Shown: piece by piece, positions 16,443 through 24,792 of the stretch | Position numbering within the stretch: position 1 is the first letter of the stretch | How the letters are laid out: every line of letters begins with the position of its first letter | Origin: JBFGFX01 sp965232455 | Lineage (GTDB): Bacteria; Pseudomonadota; Gammaproteobacteria; Steroidobacterales; Woeseiaceae | DNA: 64,000 nt | Direction: 5' to 3' | NCBI GenBank assembly: GCA_965232455.1 | Contig: OZ246981.1 | Coordinates: 2,852,001-2,916,000, forward strand | The notes under the pieces: generated by a model | Told to the model about the DNA's origin: nothing | Seen by the model: the letters and a program-made list of their open reading frames with translations, nothing else | Database searches by the model: none | Position numbers and translations under genes: made by a program

Positions 16443-17183
16443 TCAGCCGCGGCGAAATATCAGGCTGGCCATGCGCCCGCACTGCCCGTCCCGGCGATAG
16501 GAATAAAAACTGCCCGTTTCCGCATAGGTGCATCGGCCACCGCCGTAAATCGCGGTCAGTCCGGCGTTTTCCAGCCGTTGCCGAGCCAGCCCGTAAAGGT
16601 CCGCCTGCCAGCGCCCGGCGGCGTTCTCCTCGAAGTGCCGGGCTGCCGCGGCATCACGGTCCAGAAACGCGCGCCGCACCTCCGCCCCGACCTCAAACGA
16701 CGGTTGCGAGATCGCGGGGCCCAGCCACGCCGTCAGCTGGGCGGGCTCGCAATCGAACGCGGCAACGGTCGCCTCCAGGACACCCGCGCAGAGCCCGCGC
16801 CAGCCGGCGTGCGCGGCGGCAACGGCGCTGCCGTCAGCGGCGCAGAACAGCACCGGCAGACAGTCGGCGGTCAGCACGGCGCAAACCACGTCGTCCAGCC
16901 GGGTGACAGCGGCATCGGCCTCCGGCTCGGCGCCGCGGAACGGAGCGCATACGACGTTTCGTCCATGCACCTGCCGCAACCAGGCGGGCTCGTCCGGCAG
17001 CCGCAGCGCCCCTTTCAGGCGGCGGCGGTTCTCGCTGACGGCCTCGCGCCGATCGCCGACGTGGGCGCCGAGATTGAGGCCGGCATAAGCGCCGTCGCTG
17101 ACGCCGCCGCTGCGCAGCGTCGTGCCTGCAACAACGTTTGCGGGCACCGGCCAATCGGCGCGCAAAAACGACACGGTTTTCAC
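16443..17183 (-). CDS. pgeF: PgeF/YfiH-type multi-copper oxidase-fold purine nucleoside enzyme
   Basis: A 246-residue DUF152 (YfiH/PgeF/laccase-domain) protein. Family members were called polyphenol oxidases; biochemical work also shows purine nucleoside phosphorylase and adenosine deaminase activity, and PgeF edits misincorporated L-Ser in peptidoglycan precursors in E. coli. Metal and catalytic residues are visible in LTADCLPVLFC and AAAHAGWRGLCAGVLEAT. The start is GTG at 17183, overlapping the rluD stop in a GTGA junction; a longer frame runs back to 17309 but would lie inside rluD. The rluD-pgeF-clpB order is classic for gammaproteobacteria. Confidence 0.9.
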   Translation of the reverse strand: MKTVSFLRADWPVPANVVAGTTLRSGGVSDGAYAGLNLGAHVGDRREAVSENRRRLKGALRLPDEPAWLRQVHGRNVVCAPFRGAEPEADAAVTRLDDVVCAVLTADCLPVLFCAADGSAVAAAHAGWRGLCAGVLEATVAAFDCEPAQLTAWLGPAISQPSFEVGAEVRRAFLDRDAAAARHFEENAAGRWQADLYGLARQRLENAGLTAIYGGGRCTYAETGSFYSYRRDGQCGRMASLIFRRG

Positions 17184-18139
17184 GAGCGCCTGCCGCGTGC
17201 GTCTTCCGACAGCGCATCCAGCAGTCGACGAAAATCGGCCGCCGGTTCGATGGCAAGTTCCAGGCGCGCGCCGGAGACGGGATGCGCGAACGCGAGCCCC
17301 GTTGCGCACAGCGCCTGGCGGCGGTAGGCGCGCAAAACGGCAATCAATTCCTCGCTCGCCCCGGCCGGCAGCGCCAGCCGGCCGCCGTAGACGGGGTCGC
17401 CAAGCAGCGGATGCCGGCGCCAGGCGAAGTGGACGCGGATCTGATGCGTCCGTCCCGTTTCCAGCCGAACGCCCACGTGGGTGTGCGCGGCAAAACGGTT
17501 GATCACGCGGTAGTGCGTCACCGCCGGTTTACCCCCGTCCTGCACGGACATTTTCAGCCGATCGACGGGATGGCGTCGGATGGGAGCGTCGATCGTGCCG
17601 CCGCCGGTGAGGACGCCAACGCAAACCGCCTGATAACGCCGCGTAATCGCCCGCGCCGCCAGTTGCCTTACCAGCGCCGTGTGCGCGGGCAGGGACCGGG
17701 CGACCAGCAGCAGGCCGCTCGTGTCCTTGTCCAGGCGATGGACGATACCGGCGCGCGGCAGGTCCGAAAGCTCGGGAAAGCGGTGCATCAGACCGTTCAT
17801 CAGCGTGCCGCGCGGGTTGCCCGCGCCGGGATGCACCACCAGGCCCGCCGGTTTGTTGATCACGATCATCGCCTCATCCTCATGTACGACGTCCAGTTCG
17901 ATCGGCTCCGCCTCGTCTCGTCGCACGGGTTCGAGCCTGGGCGTAACGGTGACCGATTCGCCGCCGCCGACCGTGTCCCTCGGCCGCCAGCGGCTGCCGT
18001 CGACGGACACCGAGCCGTCCAGAATCCAGTGTTTCAGCCGGCTGCGCGAGTATTCGGGAAACAACTGCGCCAGCGCCTGGTCCAAACGATAGCCGGCCAG
18101 ATCGTCCGGGATTGTGCGCGTGAGGGTCTGCTCGTTCAT
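17180..18139 (-). CDS. rluD: 23S rRNA pseudouridine synthase RluD
   Basis: Isomerises uridines in helix 69 of 23S rRNA (positions 1911, 1915 and 1917 in E. coli). The 319-residue protein has an N-terminal S4 RNA-binding domain (YRLDQALAQLFPEYSRSRLK) and the catalytic RLDKDTSGL motif with the essential Asp, followed by ITRRYQAVCVG. The RluD name rather than RluC/RluA rests on the context, divergent from bamD and followed by pgeF and clpB. The ATG is at 18139, 120 bases from bamD. Confidence 0.93.
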   Translation of the reverse strand: MNEQTLTRTIPDDLAGYRLDQALAQLFPEYSRSRLKHWILDGSVSVDGSRWRPRDTVGGGESVTVTPRLEPVRRDEAEPIELDVVHEDEAMIVINKPAGLVVHPGAGNPRGTLMNGLMHRFPELSDLPRAGIVHRLDKDTSGLLLVARSLPAHTALVRQLAARAITRRYQAVCVGVLTGGGTIDAPIRRHPVDRLKMSVQDGGKPAVTHYRVINRFAAHTHVGVRLETGRTHQIRVHFAWRRHPLLGDPVYGGRLALPAGASEELIAVLRAYRRQALCATGLAFAHPVSGARLELAIEPAADFRRLLDALSEDARGRRS

Positions 18140-18259
18140 GGGTGTTCGGGTGTCCGGAATACCCGGGAGTTTACGGTATACTTGGGAGTTTGGCTCAAGG
18201 CTCGCAAAAGCCTGGCGTGCCCGCCGGCACGGCCGAGGCGCAAAGAATACGTGGCAAAA

Positions 18260-19033
18260 ATGTCCAACGACGAAACCGCCCCCCCCAAACGGATGTCATC
18301 CCCGCTGCTCGCCGCCGTGCTGCTTGGTTCCCTGTTCCTGTCCGCCTGCGCCGGCAACGAGGAATCGTTCGAGGAAGCGTTCATCAACGATATCACCGAC
18401 GCCTACGAAACCGCGCAGCGATCCGTGCGCTCCGGGAATTACCGGCGCGGAATTCAGATCTTCGAGGCGCTTCAGGCGCGATTCCCGTTCAGTGACCTGG
18501 CCAAGCAGATCCAGCTCGAGCTGATGTTCGCCTACCACAAGAACGGCTCCCAGGAGCAAGCCATCGACGCCGCGGATACCTTCATGAGGGAAAATCCGAC
18601 GCACGAAAACATCGACTACGCGCTGTACATCAAGGCGCTGGCCTATTACGAAAAAGACCCGGGCCTGCTCGAGCGCCTGTTTCGCAAGGACACGCGCAAT
18701 CGTCCGCCGAAAGAGGCCGATCTTGCGTATTCGACGCTCCGCCGATTGGTCGAACGTTACCCGGCGAGCGAATACGCCCCCGATGCCGAGCAGCGCATGC
18801 TGCATCTGAAAAACCGGCTCTCGGAATACGAAAACAGCGTGGCCGACTTCTACCTGCGTCGCGAGGCCTACGTGGCCGCCCTTAACCGGGCAAAAGACGC
18901 ATTGGAGCGCTACAACGGCGCACCCGGCAACGAGGAATCGCTCGAAATCATGATCGCCGCCTACGAGGGCCTCGGCATGACCGAGCTCGCCGCGGACACG
19001 CGGCGCGTGCGCGACAATACCTTTCCCAACTAG
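18260..19033 (+). CDS. bamD: Outer-membrane assembly lipoprotein BamD
   Basis: Essential lipoprotein of the BAM complex that folds beta-barrel proteins into the outer membrane. The product (257 residues from the ATG at 18260) has a short lead-in, a hydrophobic stretch LLAAVLLGSLFLSAC with an LSAC lipobox, and then TPR-like helical repeats (AQRSVRSGNYRRGIQIFEAL, QIQLELMFAYHKNGSQEQAI). A GTG nine bases upstream in frame (18251) is an alternative start, and the ATG at 18293 would give a more usual signal peptide. It is divergent from rluD, as in many gammaproteobacteria. Confidence 0.95.
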   Translation: MSNDETAPPKRMSSPLLAAVLLGSLFLSACAGNEESFEEAFINDITDAYETAQRSVRSGNYRRGIQIFEALQARFPFSDLAKQIQLELMFAYHKNGSQEQAIDAADTFMRENPTHENIDYALYIKALAYYEKDPGLLERLFRKDTRNRPPKEADLAYSTLRRLVERYPASEYAPDAEQRMLHLKNRLSEYENSVADFYLRREAYVAALNRAKDALERYNGAPGNEESLEIMIAAYEGLGMTELAADTRRVRDNTFPN

Positions 19034-19061
19034 GCCGCCTGTCGATAGACGGCCGTCGAAC

Positions 19062-20693
19062 TCATTCGGGAAACGTGTATTTCGAGGTGATCGGATAGCG
19101 CCAATCGCGGCCGAACGCCCGGCGACTGATACGTATCCCCGGCGGCGCCTGGCGCCGCTTGTACTCGTTGCGTTTCACCAACTCGAGGATGCGTATGACG
19201 ACGTCGCGATCGAATCCGCGATCGACGATCTCGGCGACCGATAGATCTTCCTCCATGAACGCCGCGAGGATCGGATCGAGAACCTCGTAGGGCGGCAGCG
19301 AGTCGGTGTCCTTCTGATTCGCGCGCAGCTCCGCGGACGGTTCGCGGGTAATCGTCCGCTCGGGTATTGCCTCGTTCAGGGTGTTTCGATACCGCGCGAG
19401 TCGATACACGAGCGTCTTGCTGCAGTCCTTCAAAGGTGCGAAGCCGCCCGCCATGTCACCGTACAAGGTCGCGTAACCCACGGCCATTTCGCTTTTGTTG
19501 CCCGTTGTCAGCAACATACGTCCCGTTTTGTTCGAGATGGCCATCAACAGAATACCGCGGCAGCGCGCCTGTATGTTCTCTTCGGTTACGTCTTCCGTTC
19601 GATTCTCGAAGATGGTGTCGAGCTGAGCGACGATGGAGTCGTAAATAGGCGCAATCGGTAACACGTCGTAACGCACGCCCAACATTTCTGCCTGCGCCGC
19701 CGCATCTTCCTGGCTCATCGTGCTGGTGAATTTGAACGGCATCATGATTGCGCGGACTTTGTCGGCGCCAAGCGCGTCACAGGCGATCGCGATCGTCAAC
19801 GCGGAGTCCACCCCCCCGGACAGACCCAGGACGATGCCCGGGAAGCCGTTCTTGCGGACATAGTCCCGCGTCCCACACACCAACGCGCCGTAAACGCTTT
19901 CCTCGACCGACATCTCGGGAGCGACCTCGCCGGCTTCGGCGACGACGCCGGACGGACCCGCAGTCAGATGCACGGCGTGCAACACCTCCTCGAAGGCCCG
20001 AGCGCGGTAGCGAACATGACCGTCCGCGTCCATGACGAACGAGCCGCCGTCGAACACCAGCTCGTCCTGCCCCCCCACCATGTTGAGGTAAATCGTCGGA
20101 ATACCGATTTCCCTGATGCGCGCCCGAACGACGCTTTCGCGGATTTCCTGGCTCGACTGATCGTACGGCGAACCGTTGATCGCGATCAGCACCTCCGCGC
20201 CTGCGGCCCGCGCGGCGGCCGCCGGCGCGGCTCCCCAAACGTCTTCACAGATATTGATACCGATCCGTATGCCGTTCAGCGTAAAAACGGCGGCGTCTTT
20301 CCCGGACTTGAAGTAGCGTTCCTCGTCGAACACGCTGTAGTTCGGCAGCAGCTGCTTACGGTACCTGACAAGCTCCACGCCCTCGTCAAAAACGGCACAG
20401 GCGTTGTAAATCGAGTCATTGCCGTATTCCGGAAAGCCGACGAGAACGGCGATGCCGCGGACTTCGTCCCGAATCCTGGCGACACTTTCGATGACCCGCC
20501 GTCGCAGGCCCGAATGAAAGAGCAGGTCTTCCGGCGGATACCCCGACAGCGCCAACTCCGGAAATACGACCAGGTCGGCCTGCAGTTCATCTCGCGCTCG
20601 TTCGGCAAACTCGAGGATTCGTTCGGTATTGCCGGCGATGTCGCCGACGATAAGATCGAGCTGTGCCAGTGCAACCGTCAGATTGTCACTCAT
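19062..20693 (-). CDS. nadE: Glutamine-dependent NAD+ synthetase
   Basis: Last step of NAD synthesis: ATP-dependent amidation of deamido-NAD using glutamine. The 543-residue protein fuses an N-terminal nitrilase-type glutaminase, with triad E46 (FPELALSGY), K113 and C149 (GINICEDVWG), to a C-terminal ATP-pyrophosphatase domain with SGGVDS at residues 292-297. This two-domain form differs from the short ammonia-dependent NadE of E. coli. It converges with bamD (28 bases between stops) and lies 51 bases downstream of sucD on the same strand. Confidence 0.96.
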   Translation of the reverse strand: MSDNLTVALAQLDLIVGDIAGNTERILEFAERARDELQADLVVFPELALSGYPPEDLLFHSGLRRRVIESVARIRDEVRGIAVLVGFPEYGNDSIYNACAVFDEGVELVRYRKQLLPNYSVFDEERYFKSGKDAAVFTLNGIRIGINICEDVWGAAPAAAARAAGAEVLIAINGSPYDQSSQEIRESVVRARIREIGIPTIYLNMVGGQDELVFDGGSFVMDADGHVRYRARAFEEVLHAVHLTAGPSGVVAEAGEVAPEMSVEESVYGALVCGTRDYVRKNGFPGIVLGLSGGVDSALTIAIACDALGADKVRAIMMPFKFTSTMSQEDAAAQAEMLGVRYDVLPIAPIYDSIVAQLDTIFENRTEDVTEENIQARCRGILLMAISNKTGRMLLTTGNKSEMAVGYATLYGDMAGGFAPLKDCSKTLVYRLARYRNTLNEAIPERTITREPSAELRANQKDTDSLPPYEVLDPILAAFMEEDLSVAEIVDRGFDRDVVIRILELVKRNEYKRRQAPPGIRISRRAFGRDWRYPITSKYTFPE

Positions 20694-20744
20694 TGTTTAA
20701 TCACGCCCGATGATTGGGCACGTCGCGCTCCGCGCCCGGGTTAA

Positions 20745-21626
20745 TCAAGTCTTGGCAGGCCCCAGCAGCTCCAGCATCGTACTGCCCAATTCCGCGGGCG
20801 AACGAACCGTGGCCACACCCGCCGCGTCCAGGGCCTTGAACTTGTCCTCGGCCGTGCCTTTGCCGCCCGCAACAATGGCGCCCGCGTGCCCCATACGTTT
20901 ACCCGGCGGAGCCGTGACCCCCGCAATGTAGGCAACCACCGGCTTGCTGACCTCGGATTGTATGAACTCGGCCGCGGCCTCTTCATCGGTGCCGCCGATC
21001 TCGCCGACCATTACGACGCCGTCGGTATCGGGGTCCGCCTGGAACAGCTCGAGACAATCGATGAAATCCATGCCGCGAACCGGGTCGCCGCCGATGCCGA
21101 TACAGGTCGTCTGGCCGAGACCGTTCTGCGTCGTCTGGTACACGGCTTCGTAGGTCAGGGTGCCCGAACGCGACACCACGCCGATCCTGCCCTTTTTGTG
21201 GATGAAGCCCGGCATGATGCCTATTTTGCATTCCTCGGGTGTGATGATGCCCGGACAGTTCGGGCCGATCAGCCGGCACTCGTAGTCGCCGAGAGCCGCC
21301 TTGACCTTGACCATGTCCAGGACCGGAATACCCTCGGTGATGCAGACGACCAGGTCCACGCCGCTGTCGGCCGCCTCGAGAATCGCATCGGCGGCGAACG
21401 GCGCCGGCACGTAGATCATGCTTACGTCCGCGCCGGTTTCGCGAACCGCCTCGCGCATCGTGTTGAAAACCGGCACGCCGAGATGTTCTTCGCCGCCGCG
21501 ACCGGGCGTGACGCCGCCGACCACGTTCGTGCCGTAGTCGATGCACTGCTCGGTGTGGAACGACCCCTGATTGCCGGTGATCCCCTGACAGATGATTTTC
21601 GAGTTCTTGCCGACCAGAACGCTCAT
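20745..21626 (-). CDS. sucD: Succinyl-CoA synthetase alpha subunit
   Basis: The alpha subunit binds CoA through an N-terminal Rossmann domain (ITGNQGSFHTEQCIDYGTNV) and carries the phosphohistidine within GKRMGHAGAIVAGGKG near the C terminus. It has 293 residues, normal for the family. The ATG overlaps the sucC stop in a four-base ATGA junction, which favours equal synthesis of the subunits. The TCA-cycle dehydrogenase genes that often precede sucCD (sucAB) are not present in the window. Confidence 0.97.
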   Translation of the reverse strand: MSVLVGKNSKIICQGITGNQGSFHTEQCIDYGTNVVGGVTPGRGGEEHLGVPVFNTMREAVRETGADVSMIYVPAPFAADAILEAADSGVDLVVCITEGIPVLDMVKVKAALGDYECRLIGPNCPGIITPEECKIGIMPGFIHKKGRIGVVSRSGTLTYEAVYQTTQNGLGQTTCIGIGGDPVRGMDFIDCLELFQADPDTDGVVMVGEIGGTDEEAAAEFIQSEVSKPVVAYIAGVTAPPGKRMGHAGAIVAGGKGTAEDKFKALDAAGVATVRSPAELGSTMLELLGPAKT

Positions 21627-22789
21627 GCCGCCACCGCCGCTTCGACCGCTTTCTGCGCCGCATCGGTGAGATCGCCGGCCGCAATGATGGCCAGCCCGCT
21701 TTCCGCCAGCAGCTGCCTGCCCTTTTCGACGTTTGTCCCCTCCAGCCTGACCACGACCGGAATGCCGACGCCGACCTCCTTGACCGCACTGATGACGCCC
21801 TGTGCGATCAGATCACAGCGGACGATACCGCCGAAAATGTTCACCAGGATCGCGCGGACGCTGCTGTTCGACAGGATGAGCTTGAACGCCGCGGCGACGC
21901 GCTCGCTCGTGGCGCCGCCCCCGACGTCGAGAAAATTGGCGGGGTCGCCGCCGTGCAGCTTGATCAGGTCCATCGTGGCCATGGCGAGACCGGCGCCGTT
22001 CACCATGCAGGCAATGTCTCCGTCCAGCGAGACGTAGTTGAGGTCGTGTTCGGCGGCCTCCCGCTCCTTGTCGTCTTCCTGCGAAACGTCCCGGTATTCC
22101 ACGAGCTTCGGCTGTCGGTACAGGGCGTTCTCCTCGACGTTGATCTTGGCATCCAGGGCGACGACGTCGCCGCCTTTGGTGACGATCAGCGGATTGACCT
22201 CGACGAGGCTAGCGTCGCTCTCCTGGTACAGGCGATACAGACGCCGTATCAGATCGGCGAACTGCCGGCTCTGCGTCTTGTCCAGCCCCAGGCCGAACGC
22301 AAGCTGCCTGGCCTGGTAGTCCATCAGACCGGCGCTGGGCGAAACCGCGACGGTAAAAATCTTCTCGGGAGTGTCGGCCGCGACCTGCTCGATATCCATG
22401 CCACCGGCAGCCGAGGCGATAAACGCCACTTTGCTCACCTCCCGGTCGACCAGCATGCTCAGATAGAGCTCGCGGTCGATATCGGAACCGGCCTCGACGT
22501 AAACGACGTTGACGGGCAGGCCCTCCGGCCCGGACTGGTGAGTGACCAGCCGGGTGCCGAGCATCCCCTCGGCGGCGGCTTTCACTTCCTCGACCGTCCG
22601 TGCCAGCTTCACGCCGCCGGCCTTGCCGCGCCCGCCGGCATGGACCTGCGCCTTGACGACCCAGAGCTCGCCGCCAAGCGATTCGGCCGCGGCAACGGCC
22701 TCATCGGCCGATTTCGCGGGCCGACCCTGCGGCACCGGGATGCCGTAGTCGGCGAACAGGCGCTTGGACTGGTACTCGTGCAGATTCAT
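21623..22789 (-). CDS. sucC: Succinyl-CoA synthetase beta subunit
   Basis: ATP-grasp nucleotide-binding subunit of 388 residues. It begins MNLHEYQSKRLFADYGIPVP, the standard SucC start, and has KAQVHAGGRGKAGGVKLA and the later GGGATSERVAAAFKLIL segment. I chose the ATG at 22789 because the frame upstream (to 22888) has no family similarity. About 30 bases before the start there is an intrinsic-terminator-like hairpin on the same strand. The gene is divergent from pilS. Confidence 0.97.
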   Translation of the reverse strand: MNLHEYQSKRLFADYGIPVPQGRPAKSADEAVAAAESLGGELWVVKAQVHAGGRGKAGGVKLARTVEEVKAAAEGMLGTRLVTHQSGPEGLPVNVVYVEAGSDIDRELYLSMLVDREVSKVAFIASAAGGMDIEQVAADTPEKIFTVAVSPSAGLMDYQARQLAFGLGLDKTQSRQFADLIRRLYRLYQESDASLVEVNPLIVTKGGDVVALDAKINVEENALYRQPKLVEYRDVSQEDDKEREAAEHDLNYVSLDGDIACMVNGAGLAMATMDLIKLHGGDPANFLDVGGGATSERVAAAFKLILSNSSVRAILVNIFGGIVRCDLIAQGVISAVKEVGVGIPVVVRLEGTNVEKGRQLLAESGLAIIAAGDLTDAAQKAVEAAVAA

Positions 22790-22819
22790 GAGCTCATCAT
22801 CAGATTTGGGCCTCAATCG

Positions 22820-22846
22820 AAAAAAAGCGCCGCTTAGGCGCCTTTT
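22820..22846 (-). terminator. Terminator-like hairpin in the sucC leader
   Basis: On the minus strand AAAAGGCGCC, a TAAGC loop, then GGCGC and seven T can fold into a 10-pair stem (one G-U) followed by a T-run. It ends about 31 bases before the sucC ATG and well after any plausible promoter in the 297-base gap, so it could attenuate sucCD. The plus strand reads as a weaker terminator (four T) toward pilS. Confidence 0.6.
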
Positions 22847-22849
22847 GTG

Positions 22850-23086
22850 CCTTGTCACCGTCTGGAAACCGGGCGTATTTTGTAGCAAAGCGTGCGCCGA
22901 CGCAAAGGCGGGACAGGGCGCCGCGCGTTATGCTGCGTACGCCCGGCACCGTTTAGACTATGGATATCCGCGACAACCATCCGCGACAAACGCCCATGAC
23001 CATCTTCCTCGACAAGCGTCCATGACAACTGCCCGCCACAACCACGCGCACCGGCGCGGCGCCGCCGCGCGCCCGCCGGGGCGATA
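22850..23086. other. sucC-pilS divergent spacer with degenerate short repeats
   Basis: No gene is supported here; the open frames present are antisense extensions of the pilS region. Between about 22968 and 23045 the plus strand holds four or five loose copies of a 12-16 base unit containing CGACAA or TGACAA (for example ATCCGCGACAAC followed at once by ATCCGCGACAAA). A possible sucC promoter element is TACAAAAT on the minus strand near 22886. Confidence 0.4.
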
Positions 23087-24769
23087 ATGACGCATGCCAT
23101 GAACGAGACGGCGCCACAGCAGACCCCGCCTGCGTACGAGCCGGCGTTGCCGTCGCTTCTCGACGAGTCCGACCTGACATGGCGGGTGCTGGGCACTCTG
23201 AACGTATTCCGCTTGATCCTGGCGGCCACGTTGCTGACGCTGTTTTTCGCCAGCGGCGATCCGCGCTTCTTCGGCGACCGCTATCCGGGCATATTCGCCG
23301 CGACGGCGGCCGGTTACCTGGTGTTCGCCGTCGTAACCAGCTTCGCAATCCGGCAGCGGTGGGTCAGGCCCGGCGCGCAGGTGACGACGCAGGTATCCGT
23401 CGACATCGGCGCAATCGTCATATTGATGCACGCCAGCGGCGGCATCGCCAGCGGTCTGGGCGGACTTCTGGTCGTGTTCGTCGGCGCCAGCAGCCTGGTT
23501 CTCCCGCTCCGGATACCGCCGTTTTTCGCGGCCGTGGCTACCCTCGTCATCCTCGGTGAACAGCTTTTTTCCCAGCTCGGCGGCGTCAGCGACAGCGGAA
23601 ACTATTCCGCCGCGGGTGTTCTGGGCGCAATCATTTTCGCGATCGCGTTCTCGGCGAAACCGCTTGCGCGCAGGATTCAGATCAGCGAGGCGCTTGCCCG
23701 GCAACGCGGCGTCGACCTTGCCAACCTGTCGGAACTCAATGGCTACATCGTCCAGCATCTGCGGGAAAGCATCGTCGTCGTTGACGACAAGAACGAGATC
23801 CGGCTGATCAACGCATCGGCGGCAAGACTTCTGGGAGCGCCGGAAGATTGCAACGGCATGGCGCTCGAGAAGGCCTCGGCACCGTTGTCCGAATTCCTCA
23901 ACGACTGGCGCCACAATCCCCAAACGTCCTCGCATCGCGACCTGTCGATGAATCCGTCGGAGGACGGCGCCCGAATGACCGCGCATCTGGCGCCGCTCGG
24001 AAGAGACGATCGCCGCTGGGGCCCCGCGCTGATTTTTCTCGAGGACACGAGCCTGATGAACGCCCGCGTTCAGCAGTCGAAACTGGCGTCCCTGGGGCGC
24101 CTGAGCGCCAGCATCGCGCACGAGATTCGCAATCCGGTGGGCGCGATGAGCCACGCCGGGCAGCTGCTGGCCGAGTCCGAGGCATTGAGCGCGGACGATC
24201 TGCGCCTAACCGAGATCATACGCACGAACTCCGAACGCGTGAGTCACATCATCGACAACGTCCTGCAGCTTTCCAGGCGGGAATCGAGCCAAACGGAACT
24301 CTTGCAGCTCGAACCGTGGCTCAGGGATTTCGCCGCCGAGTTCACGCGCACGCTGGAGCTCCACGAGGGGGAACTGTCGGTGCTCGCCGTACCGGAAAAT
24401 CTCTCCGTCCGCATGGACCCGAGTCATCTCCGCCAGGTGCTCTGGAATCTCTGCGACAACGCGGTCAAGTACGCCAGCGAGGCCGGCGGCATCCTCGTCG
24501 AGCTGAAGGCGGGCCATACCCGGCAAAACAAGCGGCCCTATTTGGAAGTTCTTGACCAGGGTCACGGTGTCGATCCGAAAACGCTGGATAAGATATTCGA
24601 GCCGTTTTACACCGACAAACGCGGCGGCACCGGGCTTGGGCTGTACATCTCGCGGGAGTTGTGCGAATTGAACCGGGCGACGCTCGTCTGCCATCCGCGT
24701 CCAGAGGGCGGCAGCGTTTTCCGGATAATTTTCGCCGATCCGGGGCGCTGGGCGGAAATGGCGGGCTGA
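23087..24769 (+). CDS. pilS: Type IV pilus sensor histidine kinase PilS
   Basis: Membrane kinase that phosphorylates PilR to control pilin transcription. The 560-residue protein has about six transmembrane segments between residues 35 and 190, a PAS-like region (IVVVDDKNEIRLINASAARL), the HisKA motif AHEIRNPVGAMSHAGQLL with the phosphorylated His at residue 345, and a C-terminal ATPase domain with LWNLCDNAVKYASEAGG and GTGLGLYISRELC. The layout is that of Pseudomonas PilS, in which the six-helix domain senses pilin in the membrane. An ATG at 23099 is a possible later start. pilR follows after 23 bases. Confidence 0.94.
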   Translation: MTHAMNETAPQQTPPAYEPALPSLLDESDLTWRVLGTLNVFRLILAATLLTLFFASGDPRFFGDRYPGIFAATAAGYLVFAVVTSFAIRQRWVRPGAQVTTQVSVDIGAIVILMHASGGIASGLGGLLVVFVGASSLVLPLRIPPFFAAVATLVILGEQLFSQLGGVSDSGNYSAAGVLGAIIFAIAFSAKPLARRIQISEALARQRGVDLANLSELNGYIVQHLRESIVVVDDKNEIRLINASAARLLGAPEDCNGMALEKASAPLSEFLNDWRHNPQTSSHRDLSMNPSEDGARMTAHLAPLGRDDRRWGPALIFLEDTSLMNARVQQSKLASLGRLSASIAHEIRNPVGAMSHAGQLLAESEALSADDLRLTEIIRTNSERVSHIIDNVLQLSRRESSQTELLQLEPWLRDFAAEFTRTLELHEGELSVLAVPENLSVRMDPSHLRQVLWNLCDNAVKYASEAGGILVELKAGHTRQNKRPYLEVLDQGHGVDPKTLDKIFEPFYTDKRGGTGLGLYISRELCELNRATLVCHPRPEGGSVFRIIFADPGRWAEMAG

Positions 24770-24792
24770 GCCGCATACGTAGGGCAGGACCG

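Noticed and set aside
17184..17309. N-terminal extension of pgeF back to 17309
   Set aside because: It lies inside rluD in another frame and has no family similarity; the GTGA junction at 17180-17183 gives a normal-length protein.
22958..24154. 398-residue open frame on the minus strand
   Set aside because: Antisense to pilS; composition is a mirror of the PilS codons.
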